Positions 1 through 6,570 of a DNA stretch of 6,571 bases are shown piece after piece. Source of the DNA: Betaproteobacteria bacterium (lineage in GTDB: Bacteria > Pseudomonadota > Gammaproteobacteria > Burkholderiales > Rhodocyclaceae); assembly GCA_028065725.1 (NCBI GenBank), contig JAPTVL010000288.1, positions 1-6,571 of the forward strand, given 5' to 3'. Positions within the stretch are counted from its first letter, which is position 1, and the number at the start of each line of letters is the position of its first letter. A model generated the notes under the pieces. That model was not told the DNA's origin. It did not search any database and saw only the letters and a program-made list of their open reading frames with translations. The position numbers were made by a program, and so were the translations under genes.

Positions 1-58
1 CGTCGGTCACCACCCATGAGGCCACCCGTTTTGCTGCGGCTCGTTTTTTCGCTGCCAT
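1..58 (-). CDS. N-terminal fragment of an unidentified gene, cut by the window edge
   Basis: Reading leftward from an ATG at 58-56 there are 19 codons with no stop before the edge: M-A-A-K-K-R-A-A-A-K-R-V-A-S-W-V-V-T-D. The start is supported by GGAG seven bases upstream (66-69), a second purine-rich GAGG at 61-64, and a consensus -10 box further upstream (100-105). The short Lys/Arg/Ala-rich leader followed by W-V-V-T-D is reminiscent of the N-terminus of IS5-type transposases, where a similar W-x-V-(S/T)-D is followed by an F/L-W and a P-L-I-P stretch. That is only a resemblance over a few residues, and the diagnostic part lies outside the window. It could equally be an unrelated small basic N-terminus. 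It has the same orientation as the hydrolase gene but its own apparent promoter. Confidence 0.4.
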   Translation of the reverse strand, partial: MAAKKRAAAKRVASWVVTD

Positions 59-99
59 CACCTCGCTCCATCGCCGCGTAACGGGCGGCTCGGAACGAC

Positions 100-105
100 A
101 TTATA
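100..105 (-). promoter_or_regulatory. Putative -10 box (TATAAT) for the left-edge gene
   Basis: On the minus strand positions 105-100 read TATAAT, a perfect sigma-70 -10 hexamer in a locally AT-rich patch (about 100-123) within otherwise GC-rich DNA. A start point near 93 would give a leader of about 35 bases before the ATG at 58. The -35 side is poor: nothing close to TTGACA lies at 16-18 bp spacing, and the sequence there is the TTAGAA region around 120-125. The assignment therefore rests on the -10 box, the AT-rich context and the well-placed gene start. Confidence 0.4.
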
Positions 106-148
106 CTATTTACGGATAATTTCTAAGCCGAAAACAGTTCCATGAGTT

Positions 149-163
149 GCTGGCGTAGCCAGC
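149..163. other. Perfect 6-bp hairpin with 3-base loop downstream of the hydrolase gene
   Basis: GCTGGC, a GTA loop and GCCAGC form a perfect inverted repeat about 60 bases after the hydrolase stop codon. It could be a transcription-end or RNA-stabilising structure for the upstream genes. No U-tract follows directly on the minus strand; the only T-run is a TTTT at 134-131, fifteen bases further on. It is therefore not a convincing intrinsic terminator. Apart from this hairpin and the -10 box, the stretch 59-225 shows no gene. Confidence 0.3.
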
Positions 164-225
164 TGCTTACCGTAGCCGCAGTGGAAGCGTGCCTGCCAGT
201 AATGCTTGATATCGGTTGCGGAACC

Positions 226-1128
226 TTAGCCACTTCCGCATGCCCCAAAGAATTCCCGCAGGTAGCCGGCCACGTCGGATGGTGCTTCTTCGGGCAGGAA
301 ATGGCCGCAATCGAGTGCCGTGCCCTGCACGTCAGTCGCCTTCTCGCGCCACAGCGCCAGCACATCGTAGCTGCGTCCGACGAAGCCGCGCGCACCCCAC
401 AGCACCAGCAGCGGGATATTGATCCGGCGCTGCCCATCCGCCGCGTCATGGACGAGATCGATGCCGGCGGCGGCGCGGTAGTCGTCGCAGCTGGCACGGA
501 TGGCCTCCGGATCGGAAAAGCAGCGCAGGTACTCGGCGACGGTCTCCGGCGCAAACGCCGGCTCGTTGCCCATGCTCCAGCGTGAAAGGCAGCCCTTGAG
601 CCAGGATGCCGGATCGACGCCGATCATGCGTTCGGGCAGTGGCGCCGCCTGGATCAGGAAGAACCAGTGGAAATAAGCGGTGGCCAGGGCCTGGTCGGTC
701 AGCGCGAAGGTGCTCAGGGTCGGCGCGATATCCATGATGCAGGCGCTCCGGATGCGCGCCTCGTGGTCGAGGCAGAGCCGGTGCAGCACGCGTGCGCCGC
801 GGTCATGGCCGGCGACATGGAAGCGCTCGTGGCCGAGCGCCGTCATGAGCTCCGCCAGGTCCTGCGCCATGGCTCGCTTGGACTGGTTCGCGGCATCGGG
901 CAGCGAGGCCGGCTTGCCGGAATCGCCATAGCCGCGCAGGTCTGGGATGACCAGCGAAAAATCGTCCGCGATCAGCGGCGCCAGCTTGTGCCACATGGCA
1001 TGCGTTTCGGGATAGCCGTGCACCAGCAGCAGGACCGGCTCGCCCGGATTGGGCCGCAGCAGCACATGCAGCTCGGTGCCGCCGACGGCAACGCGCCGCG
1101 CGGCGTAGCTGGCGTCGAACAGGCTCAC
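226..1128 (-). CDS. Alpha/beta hydrolase, fluoroacetate/haloacetate dehalogenase-like
   Basis: A 300-residue alpha/beta hydrolase of the haloacetate dehalogenase type, which hydrolyses the carbon-halogen bond of a haloacetate to give glycolate and halide. Visible landmarks are the oxyanion-region motif H37-G-Y-P-E, D63[10 protein letters not shown], the nucleophile elbow G-H-D109-R-G-A-R, acid D133 in M-D-I-A-P-T, cap residues H154-W155 and W184, Y217 in C-D-D-Y-R-A, and the base H276 in C-G-H-F. From memory of the FA1 and RPA1163 enzymes, D109/D133/H276 match the catalytic triad, R110 and R113 the carboxylate clamp, and H154/W155/Y217 the halide pocket. The start is a GTG at 1128; no ATG lies nearby in frame, and this start gives an N-terminus aligned with relatives. 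The ribosome site is modest (GGCGAG six bases upstream, or GGAG closer). It has no signal peptide and is presumably cytoplasmic. It begins 25 bp after the GST stop, so the two are probably co-transcribed. The actual substrate is not shown by sequence; an epoxide or ester hydrolase role is the less likely alternative. Confidence 0.9.
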   Translation of the reverse strand: MSLFDASYAARRVAVGGTELHVLLRPNPGEPVLLLVHGYPETHAMWHKLAPLIADDFSLVIPDLRGYGDSGKPASLPDAANQSKRAMAQDLAELMTALGHERFHVAGHDRGARVLHRLCLDHEARIRSACIMDIAPTLSTFALTDQALATAYFHWFFLIQAAPLPERMIGVDPASWLKGCLSRWSMGNEPAFAPETVAEYLRCFSDPEAIRASCDDYRAAAGIDLVHDAADGQRRINIPLLVLWGARGFVGRSYDVLALWREKATDVQGTALDCGHFLPEEAPSDVAGYLREFFGACGSG

Positions 1129-1153
1129 GCTCCGCTCGCCCGAAGTGCCTCGC

Positions 1154-1810
1154 CTATGCCGACTTGTAGGTATCGAGCTTGATGCCTTCGCGCGCCATCG
1201 CCGCGGCCACCGCCGGATGCGCGGCGACGCGGTCGACAAAGGCCTTGTAGGCCGGCAGCGAGGCCGGATCGATGCCGGCAAAGCCGCCCCAGCGCAGGAA
1301 TACCAGGGCATAGAAGTCGGCGAAGGACGGCTTGTCACCCAGCAGCCAGGGCGCCGCATGCGCGGTCATGGCCTGGATGCGCTCCAGGTGCTCGCGGAAC
1401 TTCGTCGCGGCCAGCTGTTTGACGTCGGCTTGCGCGGCCTCGCTCTCGGCGAAACTCGACGGCCGGAAGACGTGGGTGAAGGTCGGGTGCACGGTGTTGT
1501 TCATCCAGGCGAAGGTGGACATCGCCTGCGCGCGCTGCCAAGGGTCGGCCGGCAGCAGCCCCGCTTGGGGAAAGCGCCGGTCGAGGTAGTCGCAGATCGC
1601 CACGATCTGGTTCAGCGCCTTGCCGTCTTCGACCAGCACCGGCACCAGGCCCAGCGGATTCAGCGCCAGGTATTCCGGCGTGCGCTGCTCGCCCTTGTGC
1701 AGCTTGACGGTCTGGGTTTCGAAATCGGTGCCGGTGGCGGCCTTGATCACTTCCAATGCGGCATGCGGCACGAAGGAACAGGCACCGGGGCCGAAGTACA
1801 GCTTGAGCAT
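1154..1810 (-). CDS. Beta-class-like glutathione S-transferase
   Basis: A 218-residue cytosolic glutathione S-transferase of normal length. The N-terminal thioredoxin-like domain (about 1-82) opens with [12 protein letters not shown], the bacterial beta-class signature; C11 corresponds to the cysteine (Cys10 in the E. coli enzyme) that contacts glutathione. N-P-L-G-L-V-P-V-L carries the cis-proline (P57), and L-N-Q-I-V-A-I (67-72) occupies the gamma-glutamyl-binding turn. The helical C-terminal domain (about 90-218) contains the N-capping/hydrophobic-staple stretch S162-F-A-D-F-Y. The family conjugates glutathione to electrophiles or acts as a thiol transferase or peroxidase; the substrate cannot be read from sequence. 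The ATG at 1810 is chosen because the family N-terminus begins there and a strong ribosome site precedes it. It lies 53 bp after the SNF2 stop and 25 bp before the dehalogenase-like gene, suggesting a detoxification pair. Confidence 0.92.
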   Translation of the reverse strand: MLKLYFGPGACSFVPHAALEVIKAATGTDFETQTVKLHKGEQRTPEYLALNPLGLVPVLVEDGKALNQIVAICDYLDRRFPQAGLLPADPWQRAQAMSTFAWMNNTVHPTFTHVFRPSSFAESEAAQADVKQLAATKFREHLERIQAMTAHAAPWLLGDKPSFADFYALVFLRWGGFAGIDPASLPAYKAFVDRVAAHPAVAAAMAREGIKLDTYKSA

Positions 1811-1817
1811 TTGAATT

Positions 1818-1824
1818 CTCCTCT
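1818..1824 (-). promoter_or_regulatory. Strong ribosome binding site for the GST gene
   Basis: AGAGGAG on the minus strand ends seven bases before the ATG, near-ideal placement and the best ribosome site in the window. It fixes the GST start. The rest of the 53-bp gap (1811-1863) holds no clear promoter. A small stem with TGCG/CGCA arms and a 6-base loop lies just after the SNF2 stop but has no U-tract, so it does not look like a terminator. Confidence 0.75.
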
Positions 1825-1863
1825 GGGGGTTGGGCAGCTTATTGGGGATGCGTATTTTCGCAC

Positions 1864-4800
1864 TTAGCCTAAGGGTTGGAACAGCACATCGAGATCGCTG
1901 GCGGTCAGCAGATGGCCGCCACCTTCGCCGCCGGCACCGCCCTGCTTCATCAACTGGTCGGCGAGGCCGCGTTTGCGGCCCTGCAGGGCAAGGATTTTTT
2001 CTTCGACCGTGCCTTGCGTCATCAGCTTGTACACGAACACCGGCTTGTTCTGGCCGATGCGATGCGCGCGCGCCGTGGCCTGCTCCTCCACCGCCGGATT
2101 CCACCAGGGATCGTAATGGATCACGGTGTCGGCGGCGGTCAGGTTGAGGCCGGTGCCGCCGGCCTTGAGACTGATCAGGAACAGCGGCACGCGGCCCTGC
2201 TGGAAATCCTCGATCGGCGTTTCGCGATCGCGGGTCTGGCCGGTAAGCCTGGCGTAGAGGATGCCGCGCTTTTCGAGTTCGAGTTCGATCAGGCCCAGCA
2301 TCGAGGTGAATTGCGAGAACAGCAGCACCTTGCGGCCTTCGTCGAGCAATTCCACGAGCATTTCCATCAGCGTCGCCAGCTTGGCCGAATGGGCGTGGCC
2401 CTTCTTCACCAGGGCTTCGGCGGCGGGCAGCTTTACCAGGCGCGGATCGCAGCAGATCTGCCGCAGCTTGAGCAGCGCATCGAAAATCATGATCTGGCTG
2501 CGGCCGACGCCCTGCTCGGTCAGCACCAGGCGCAGCTTGCGGTCGAAAGCCACGCGCAGGGATTCGTAGAGGTCGCGCTGGCCGCCTTCGAGTTCCACCC
2601 AGCGCACCATCTCGGTCCGCGGCGGCAGGTCCTTCAGCACCTGCTCCTTGGTCCGCCGCAGCAGGAAGGGACGCACCCGCTCACTGAGGCGCACGCGCAT
2701 TTCCTCGTCGCCCAGCTTCTCGATCGGCGTGCGATAGACCTGGGTGAAGCGCTTGGCGTTGCCGAGCAGGCCCGGCATCAGGAAGTCGAATTGCGACCAG
2801 AGTTCGCCGAGGTGGTTCTCCAGCGGCGTGCCGGTCAGGGACAGGCGATGGCGGGCCTTGAGGCTGCGCGCCACCTGGTGCGACTGCGCCTTGGGGTTCT
2901 TGATGAACTGCGCTTCGTCCATCACCAGCAGATGCCATTCCTGCGCCAGCAGGGCTTCGCGGTCGCGCACCAGCAGCGGATAGGTGGTCAGCACCAGGTC
3001 GGCCCCGGCGATTTCGCCGAACAGTTCGGCGCGGTCCTTGCCGTGCAGCGTGAGCACTTTCAGCTCGGGCGCAAACTGTGCCGCTTCGTTGCGCCAGTTG
3101 GCCATCAGGCTGGTGGTAGCGACCACCAGGCTGGGACGGTCGGCGCGGCCGGAAGCTTTTTCCAGATGCAGGTGGGCCAGGGTCTGCACCGTCTTACCGA
3201 GGCCCATGTCGTCGGCCAGGATGCCGGCCAGGCCGTATTCGCGCAGAAACTGCAGCCAGTCAAGGCCGATCTGCTGATAGGGACGCAGCGTGGCGGTGAA
3301 TCCGGGCGCCGGCAAATGCTGCGCCATTCCGGAAAAGTCACGCAGGCGGCGGCCCAGGGCGCGCAGTTCCTCGCCGCCGATCCATTGCGTCGGCAGATTC
3401 TCCAGCCCGGCCAGCGCCGCGGCGTTGTGGCGCGACAGGCGCGGCCGTTCCTCGTCGAGGAATTCGAGCAGCGGCAGCAGCCAGGCCTTGAGCCGGCCGG
3501 CCGGCACCGGCAGGATGCGTCGCGCATCGAGCGCGACGGGGAAGGTCTGGCTGTCTTCGAGCCCGCGCACCACGCCGAGCAGGTCCGGCTGTTCGCGCAG
3601 CAGGCGCAGCAGCGGCGGCACCAGGCTGATGCGCTCGCCGCCGACGCTGACGCCAAGGTCGAGGTCGAACCAGTCGCTGCCGACCGACTCTTCGACCGCG
3701 ACGAACCAGTCTTCGGCCTGGGCGATGCAATAGGGGAAATCGTCGGCGAATTCGACCGCGATGTCCTGGCGTTCCAGTTCCGGCACGCCTTCGTTGAGGA
3801 AGGACAGCCAGCCGATGGCGTCGTTGCGCAGCGGCATCAGGCCGTCTTCGTTGCCGTCGATGCGCTGGTAGTTGCCCAGGCTGCGCTGCCAGCTGTCGAG
3901 CCCGGCGGCGCGCAGCGCCTGCCAGACCCTGGCTTCGGTTTCCGCATCGCGCTGCAGGGTCTGCCACTGTGCGCCCACCCGCTGCCGCATGAAGGGTGCC
4001 GGGCGCGGCGTGGCCACCACGCTGAGGCCCAGGGGATAGTCGAAATGCAGCACGGCGAGCGCCAGATCGTCGTGCAGCCTGGTCATCGCGGCATGGCGGA
4101 AACTGGCTTGCGTCAGGCACAGCCGTGCGCGCGGGGTTCCCGCCGCCACCGCTTCGGGCGCCTCGGGCAACGGCAGCGCAAGATTCCGCTCGCGCGCCAG
4201 ATGGGCCAGCTGCTGCCGCACCAGGGGCGCGTCGGCCTCGTTCAGCGGCGGCGCCTTCAGCAACTGCTGCACCAGGCGATCGGACAGGTCCGACTGCAGC
4301 TCGCCGATCACGCAAGCTTCCGCATCGAGGTAGAACGGCGGCCAGGTCGGAATCATTTCCATGGACGGCGGCAGGTCGAAGGCCAGTTGCTGCAGCCCGT
4401 GACGATTGTGGGTCCATCTCAGTTGCAGCGGTCTGCGCGGCCCGAAGGCGAGCGGCCGGTCGACCAGGCCGTCGAGATGCAGCCTGCCGCTGCCGAGCGC
4501 CAGGCGCAGCAACAGGGCACCGGTCTCGCCGCTGAGGTCCACGGCTTCGTTGTAGAAATAACCGCCGCCGGCCTGCAGCGCGAGGAACAGCCGCAGCGGC
4601 GCCAGGTCTTCGTCGCGGATGAAGCTGCGGTGGCTGCGTGCGCTGCCCAGGTCGAAGGCCTGCGGACGGTAGACGGTCGGCTTGCCGAAGCCGCCCTTTT
4701 TCAGCGGACGGCTCTTGCCCACGCTCAGGCTGGGCGGGTTGCCCGGCTGCAGCAGGTAGATCACGCGCGGCTCGATGCTGCGCGGCTGCGGCCGTGCCGC

Positions 4801-5223
4801 CGGTTCGCCGAGGGCGGCCAGCCACTCGAGCGTCGCCGCGCTGGGTTCGGGGAAATCCCCCTCCTGCCGCTGCGCAGCTCCCCCCGCACCGCCCAGGTTG
4901 CCTATCTCTGCCAGCGGCCCGAGGCTTTGCAACACCGCGACGACATGCTTGCAGTTCTGCCGTACCGGACACATGCAGGAGTTGTCGAGCTCGACCACCG
5001 CCCCGGCGGGATCGGTTTCCAGCCAGAGATCGACTTCGTAGGGCTGGGCGCGCGTCCCTTGGACTTCGGCTTCGACATGGATTTCACCCGGCGCGCGGCG
5101 CACGCGCTTGACTCGTGCGCGGCCCTCTGCGGCATACAGGCTGCCGCGTTGCAGGGTGCGACTATCGAACAGTCCGGCATAGACGTCGAGCAGTTCGGTA
5201 TCCGAATTTGGAGTGGCAGGCAT
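1864..5223 (-). CDS. SNF2-family ATPase/helicase with N-terminal SWIM zinc finger
   Basis: A 1119-residue Swi2/Snf2 ATPase, the family that translocates on double-stranded DNA and remodels protein-DNA complexes (RapA/HepA-like). Domain order: SWIM zinc finger C83-M-C85-x5-C91-K-H93; a long bacterial SNF2-associated region (about 130-630); then a two-lobe ATPase. Motifs: L-R-P-Y-Q-Q (646-651); Walker A D-D-M-G-L-G-K677-T; Walker B D769-E-A-Q; motif III L-T-G-T-P-L-E-N (796-803); K-V-L-L-F-S-Q-F (965-972); S-L-K-A-G-G-T-G-L-N-L-T (1018-1029); and motif VI Q-A-T-A-R-A-H-R-I-G-Q (1048-1058), with arginines R1052 and R1055. All core motifs are present, so it should be active. A Gly-rich linker (1095-1103) precedes the C-terminal L-T-A-S-D-L-D-V-L-F. 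The start is uncertain. I prefer ATG 5223 because family-like sequence starts just after it, but it lacks a clear ribosome site; in-frame ATGs also occur at 5256, 5292 and 5313, the last inside the IS end. Its cellular role is unknown. It is a solo SNF2 gene, with no partner of a DISARM- or Zorya-type system in view. Confidence 0.93.
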   Translation of the reverse strand: MPATPNSDTELLDVYAGLFDSRTLQRGSLYAAEGRARVKRVRRAPGEIHVEAEVQGTRAQPYEVDLWLETDPAGAVVELDNSCMCPVRQNCKHVVAVLQSLGPLAEIGNLGGAGGAAQRQEGDFPEPSAATLEWLAALGEPAARPQPRSIEPRVIYLLQPGNPPSLSVGKSRPLKKGGFGKPTVYRPQAFDLGSARSHRSFIRDEDLAPLRLFLALQAGGGYFYNEAVDLSGETGALLLRLALGSGRLHLDGLVDRPLAFGPRRPLQLRWTHNRHGLQQLAFDLPPSMEMIPTWPPFYLDAEACVIGELQSDLSDRLVQQLLKAPPLNEADAPLVRQQLAHLARERNLALPLPEAPEAVAAGTPRARLCLTQASFRHAAMTRLHDDLALAVLHFDYPLGLSVVATPRPAPFMRQRVGAQWQTLQRDAETEARVWQALRAAGLDSWQRSLGNYQRIDGNEDGLMPLRNDAIGWLSFLNEGVPELERQDIAVEFADDFPYCIAQAEDWFVAVEESVGSDWFDLDLGVSVGGERISLVPPLLRLLREQPDLLGVVRGLEDSQTFPVALDARRILPVPAGRLKAWLLPLLEFLDEERPRLSRHNAAALAGLENLPTQWIGGEELRALGRRLRDFSGMAQHLPAPGFTATLRPYQQIGLDWLQFLREYGLAGILADDMGLGKTVQTLAHLHLEKASGRADRPSLVVATTSLMANWRNEAAQFAPELKVLTLHGKDRAELFGEIAGADLVLTTYPLLVRDREALLAQEWHLLVMDEAQFIKNPKAQSHQVARSLKARHRLSLTGTPLENHLGELWSQFDFLMPGLLGNAKRFTQVYRTPIEKLGDEEMRVRLSERVRPFLLRRTKEQVLKDLPPRTEMVRWVELEGGQRDLYESLRVAFDRKLRLVLTEQGVGRSQIMIFDALLKLRQICCDPRLVKLPAAEALVKKGHAHSAKLATLMEMLVELLDEGRKVLLFSQFTSMLGLIELELEKRGILYARLTGQTRDRETPIEDFQQGRVPLFLISLKAGGTGLNLTAADTVIHYDPWWNPAVEEQATARAHRIGQNKPVFVYKLMTQGTVEEKILALQGRKRGLADQLMKQGGAGGEGGGHLLTASDLDVLFQPLG

Positions 5224-5251
5224 GCAACGCAGACTTGAACGAAGGTCGACG

Positions 5252-5260
5252 ACCATAGCA
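5252..5260 (-). promoter_or_regulatory. Weak extended -10 candidate upstream of the SNF2 gene
   Basis: On the minus strand 5260-5252 reads TGCTATGGT, a TGn extended -10 followed by a 4/6 hexamer. TTGAGA (5283-5278) is a good -35 match but lies 20 bp away, longer than optimal. If real, transcription would begin near 5246 and only the ATG at 5223 (among the visible candidates) would be in the message, which fits the preferred start. The 76 bp between the IS end and that ATG contain no better candidate. This is a weak call. Confidence 0.2.
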
Positions 5261-5299
5261 CATACCAGCGCTCGCCGTCTCAACGATGACATGCCTCGC

Positions 5300-5316
5300 C
5301 AGGGCAATCGCATGAA
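5300..5316 (+). repeat. Terminal inverted repeat of the ISAs1-family element, SNF2-side end
   Basis: CAGGGCAATCGCATGAA matches the reverse complement of 6554-6570 at all 17 positions. The next bases match only in part (four of the following seven), so the full repeat may be a longer, imperfect one of about 24 bp. The base outside (C5299) does not pair with the base outside the other end (C6571), which fixes the boundary. An ATG on the minus strand at 5313-5311 lies within it. Confidence 0.9.
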
Positions 5317-5318
5317 CG

Positions 5319-6446
5319 TCAGCCGAGTCCGAGCAATTGGGCGCGATAGAGGTCAGAGGTTGCCGCGATGAGGCGGCGGACCTTGAGGCCGCCCTTGCGC
5401 TTGACGGGGGCGAGGCGGATGAGGTTCAAGGCGAAATGGCGCAGCACGGCGAAGTTGTGAGCGGCATGACCGGTGCGCGCGCGCATCCGGTCATCGCCAA
5501 AGACCACGTCCATGCACCAGTGCAGGCTGTTCTCCACCCGCCAGTGCGCGCGTACGGCCCGATTCAGTCGCGCGGCGGCGGCCGGCAGGCTGGTAATGTA
5601 GAAGCGATGCTCCAGCGAGGTCTTACCCTTGATCGTCCGCTCGGACGCAATCACGGCAAACGCCTTCAGATCCGGCCAGCGTTCCAGAGCATGCAGGCAG
5701 TCGATCTGATCGAAGACATAACAGCGGCGCATCTCCAGCCGGCCATGATCCTTCTCCACCACCTCATCGAAGCGATGGGGCGTCTTGTCCGGACTGGCTT
5801 GGAACGCGACGAAGAAGTCCTGTATCGAATCGGCCAGCGTAGGCTGGTTGTCCTTGACCGACAGAATATAGTCAGCCCCCCGATCCCGGATGGCCTGGGC
5901 GATGTTCGGTTGGGTGCCCATGGCGTCGATGGTGACGATGCCGCCTTCCAGCGCCAGGGTCGCCAACAGTTCGGGAATCGCCGTCTTCTCGTTGGACTTC
6001 TCCGCGGTCGCTCGCTGTCCCAGCACCAGACCCGCTCCGGCGGCAAAGGCACTCACCAAGTGCAGCGGCGTGGCATCCACCTTGCCCGAGCGCCGACTGG
6101 TCTTGCCGTCGATGGCGACGACTTCTTCTTTGTCCAGGGTCGGTACGACACTGCGCACCCAACGCCGAAAGGCCGCTGCGAATTCTTCGGCATCAATCGC
6201 CGCGAAGACGCGACCAAAGGTGTCGTGCGAGGGGATGCCATGCTCCAGCTTCAGATAGCGCCGGAACCAGTCCAGCTTCTCCTCGGCCCAGGCCTCGATT
6301 TCGACAAAGTCATCAGCACCCGCCAATACCCCGCAGACCGCGACCATCAGCAGTTCCACCAGATCGTGATCAACCTTTGCGGCCTGTCTCGGGTCGCGAA
6401 CGCCGACAAACACATCACCCAGCCGCAGCTTGCCTTCCGTCTCCAT
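5319..6446 (-). CDS. ISAs1-family DDE transposase
   Basis: A 375-residue transposase, full-length for the family. The N-terminal DDE-associated region contains D18-P-R-Q, the hydrophobic helix L-V-E-L-L-M-V-A-V-C-G-V-L-A-G-A (29-44), and W60-F-R-R-Y-L-x-L-E-H-G-I-P-S-H-D-T-F-G-R-V-F. The catalytic core follows: first Asp D113 in A-I-D-G-K-T, second Asp D174 in T-I-D-A-M-G-T-Q, and Glu E305 in H-W-R-V-E-N-S-L-H-W, followed by D-V-V-F-G-D-D-R-M-R. These are the DDE residues that cut and join the element ends. I chose ATG 6446; an in-frame TTG at 6458 would add four residues. The ribosome site is weak: GGGG six bases upstream, within a TGGGG-TG-CCCCA palindrome abutting the start. The reading frame is unbroken and all three acidic residues are present, so the element could be active. 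The stop at 5319 lies inside the region next to the terminal repeat, with no terminator visible before the SNF2 gene. Confidence 0.93.
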   Translation of the reverse strand: METEGKLRLGDVFVGVRDPRQAAKVDHDLVELLMVAVCGVLAGADDFVEIEAWAEEKLDWFRRYLKLEHGIPSHDTFGRVFAAIDAEEFAAAFRRWVRSVVPTLDKEEVVAIDGKTSRRSGKVDATPLHLVSAFAAGAGLVLGQRATAEKSNEKTAIPELLATLALEGGIVTIDAMGTQPNIAQAIRDRGADYILSVKDNQPTLADSIQDFFVAFQASPDKTPHRFDEVVEKDHGRLEMRRCYVFDQIDCLHALERWPDLKAFAVIASERTIKGKTSLEHRFYITSLPAAAARLNRAVRAHWRVENSLHWCMDVVFGDDRMRARTGHAAHNFAVLRHFALNLIRLAPVKRKGGLKVRRLIAATSDLYRAQLLGLG

Positions 6447-6553
6447 GGGGCACCCCAAAAAGACAGAAAACTACACAAATCAATCCCCTGTGAACAGCCC
6501 CCTCGCAATCCATTGATCGTAAACGACTATTTCAGCCGTCCACGACGTTGGCA

Positions 6554-6570
6554 TTCATGCGATTGCCCTG
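6554..6570 (-). repeat. Terminal inverted repeat of the ISAs1-family element, outer end
   Basis: TTCATGCGATTGCCCTG is the exact reverse complement of 5300-5316. It lies at the extreme right of the window, one base from the edge. The stretch between it and the transposase start (6447-6553) is non-coding and should carry the transposase promoter. It contains AT-rich patches but I could not identify a convincing -35/-10 pair. Confidence 0.9.

Larger units (their letters stand above)
5300..6570 (-). mobile_element. Complete ISAs1-family insertion sequence, 1271 bp
   Basis: The element is bounded by 17-bp perfect inverted repeats starting CAGGGC and contains one intact transposase gene on the minus strand. 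The transposase type and the length of about 1.2-1.3 kb fit the ISAs1 family, the group that includes the E. coli H-repeat proteins. About 124 bp of non-coding DNA precedes the transposase gene (6447-6570), and only 19 bp follows it (5300-5318). Target duplication cannot be tested because the window retains a single base (C at 6571) beyond the outer end. It sits immediately upstream of the SNF2 gene, in the same direction. Confidence 0.88.

Noticed and set aside
149..163. Hairpin after the hydrolase gene as an intrinsic terminator.
   Set aside because: The stem is only 6 bp and no U-tract follows directly on the transcribed strand, so it is listed only as a structure.
142..585. Plus-strand open frame opposite the 3' half of the hydrolase gene.
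   Set aside because: It is in the same mirrored codon register as above, overlaps a gene with a full catalytic signature, and shows no domain of its own.
1129..1359. Longer N-terminal extension of the hydrolase reading into the GST gene.
   Set aside because: The extension translates GST sequence out of frame and has no family similarity; the GTG at 1128 gives a normal-length protein starting just before conserved sequence.
1145..1867. Plus-strand open frame opposite the GST gene.
   Set aside because: It is in mirrored register with the GST coding frame, has low-complexity composition, and has no recognisable motif.
1811..2104. N-terminal extension of the GST frame into the SNF2 gene.
   Set aside because: The canonical GST N-terminus begins at the ATG at 1810, which has a strong ribosome site; the upstream part is an out-of-frame reading of the SNF2 gene.
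1864..5223. SNF2 protein as part of a known anti-phage system such as DISARM or Zorya.
   Set aside because: No methyltransferase, DUF1998 protein, phospholipase-D protein or membrane motor protein is next to it; the downstream neighbours are metabolic and the upstream neighbour is a transposon.
1876..5238. A plus-strand open frame of about 1120 codons lying opposite almost the entire SNF2 gene.
   Set aside because: It is in exact codon register with the SNF2 gene, so its stop codons would arise only where SNF2 uses TTA, CTA or TCA, which are rare in GC-rich genes. SNF2 uses TTA only at its penultimate codon, just outside this frame. The predicted protein is rich in Gln, His, Arg and Ala and shows no domain, as expected for a shadow. 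It opens on a TTG without a ribosome site.
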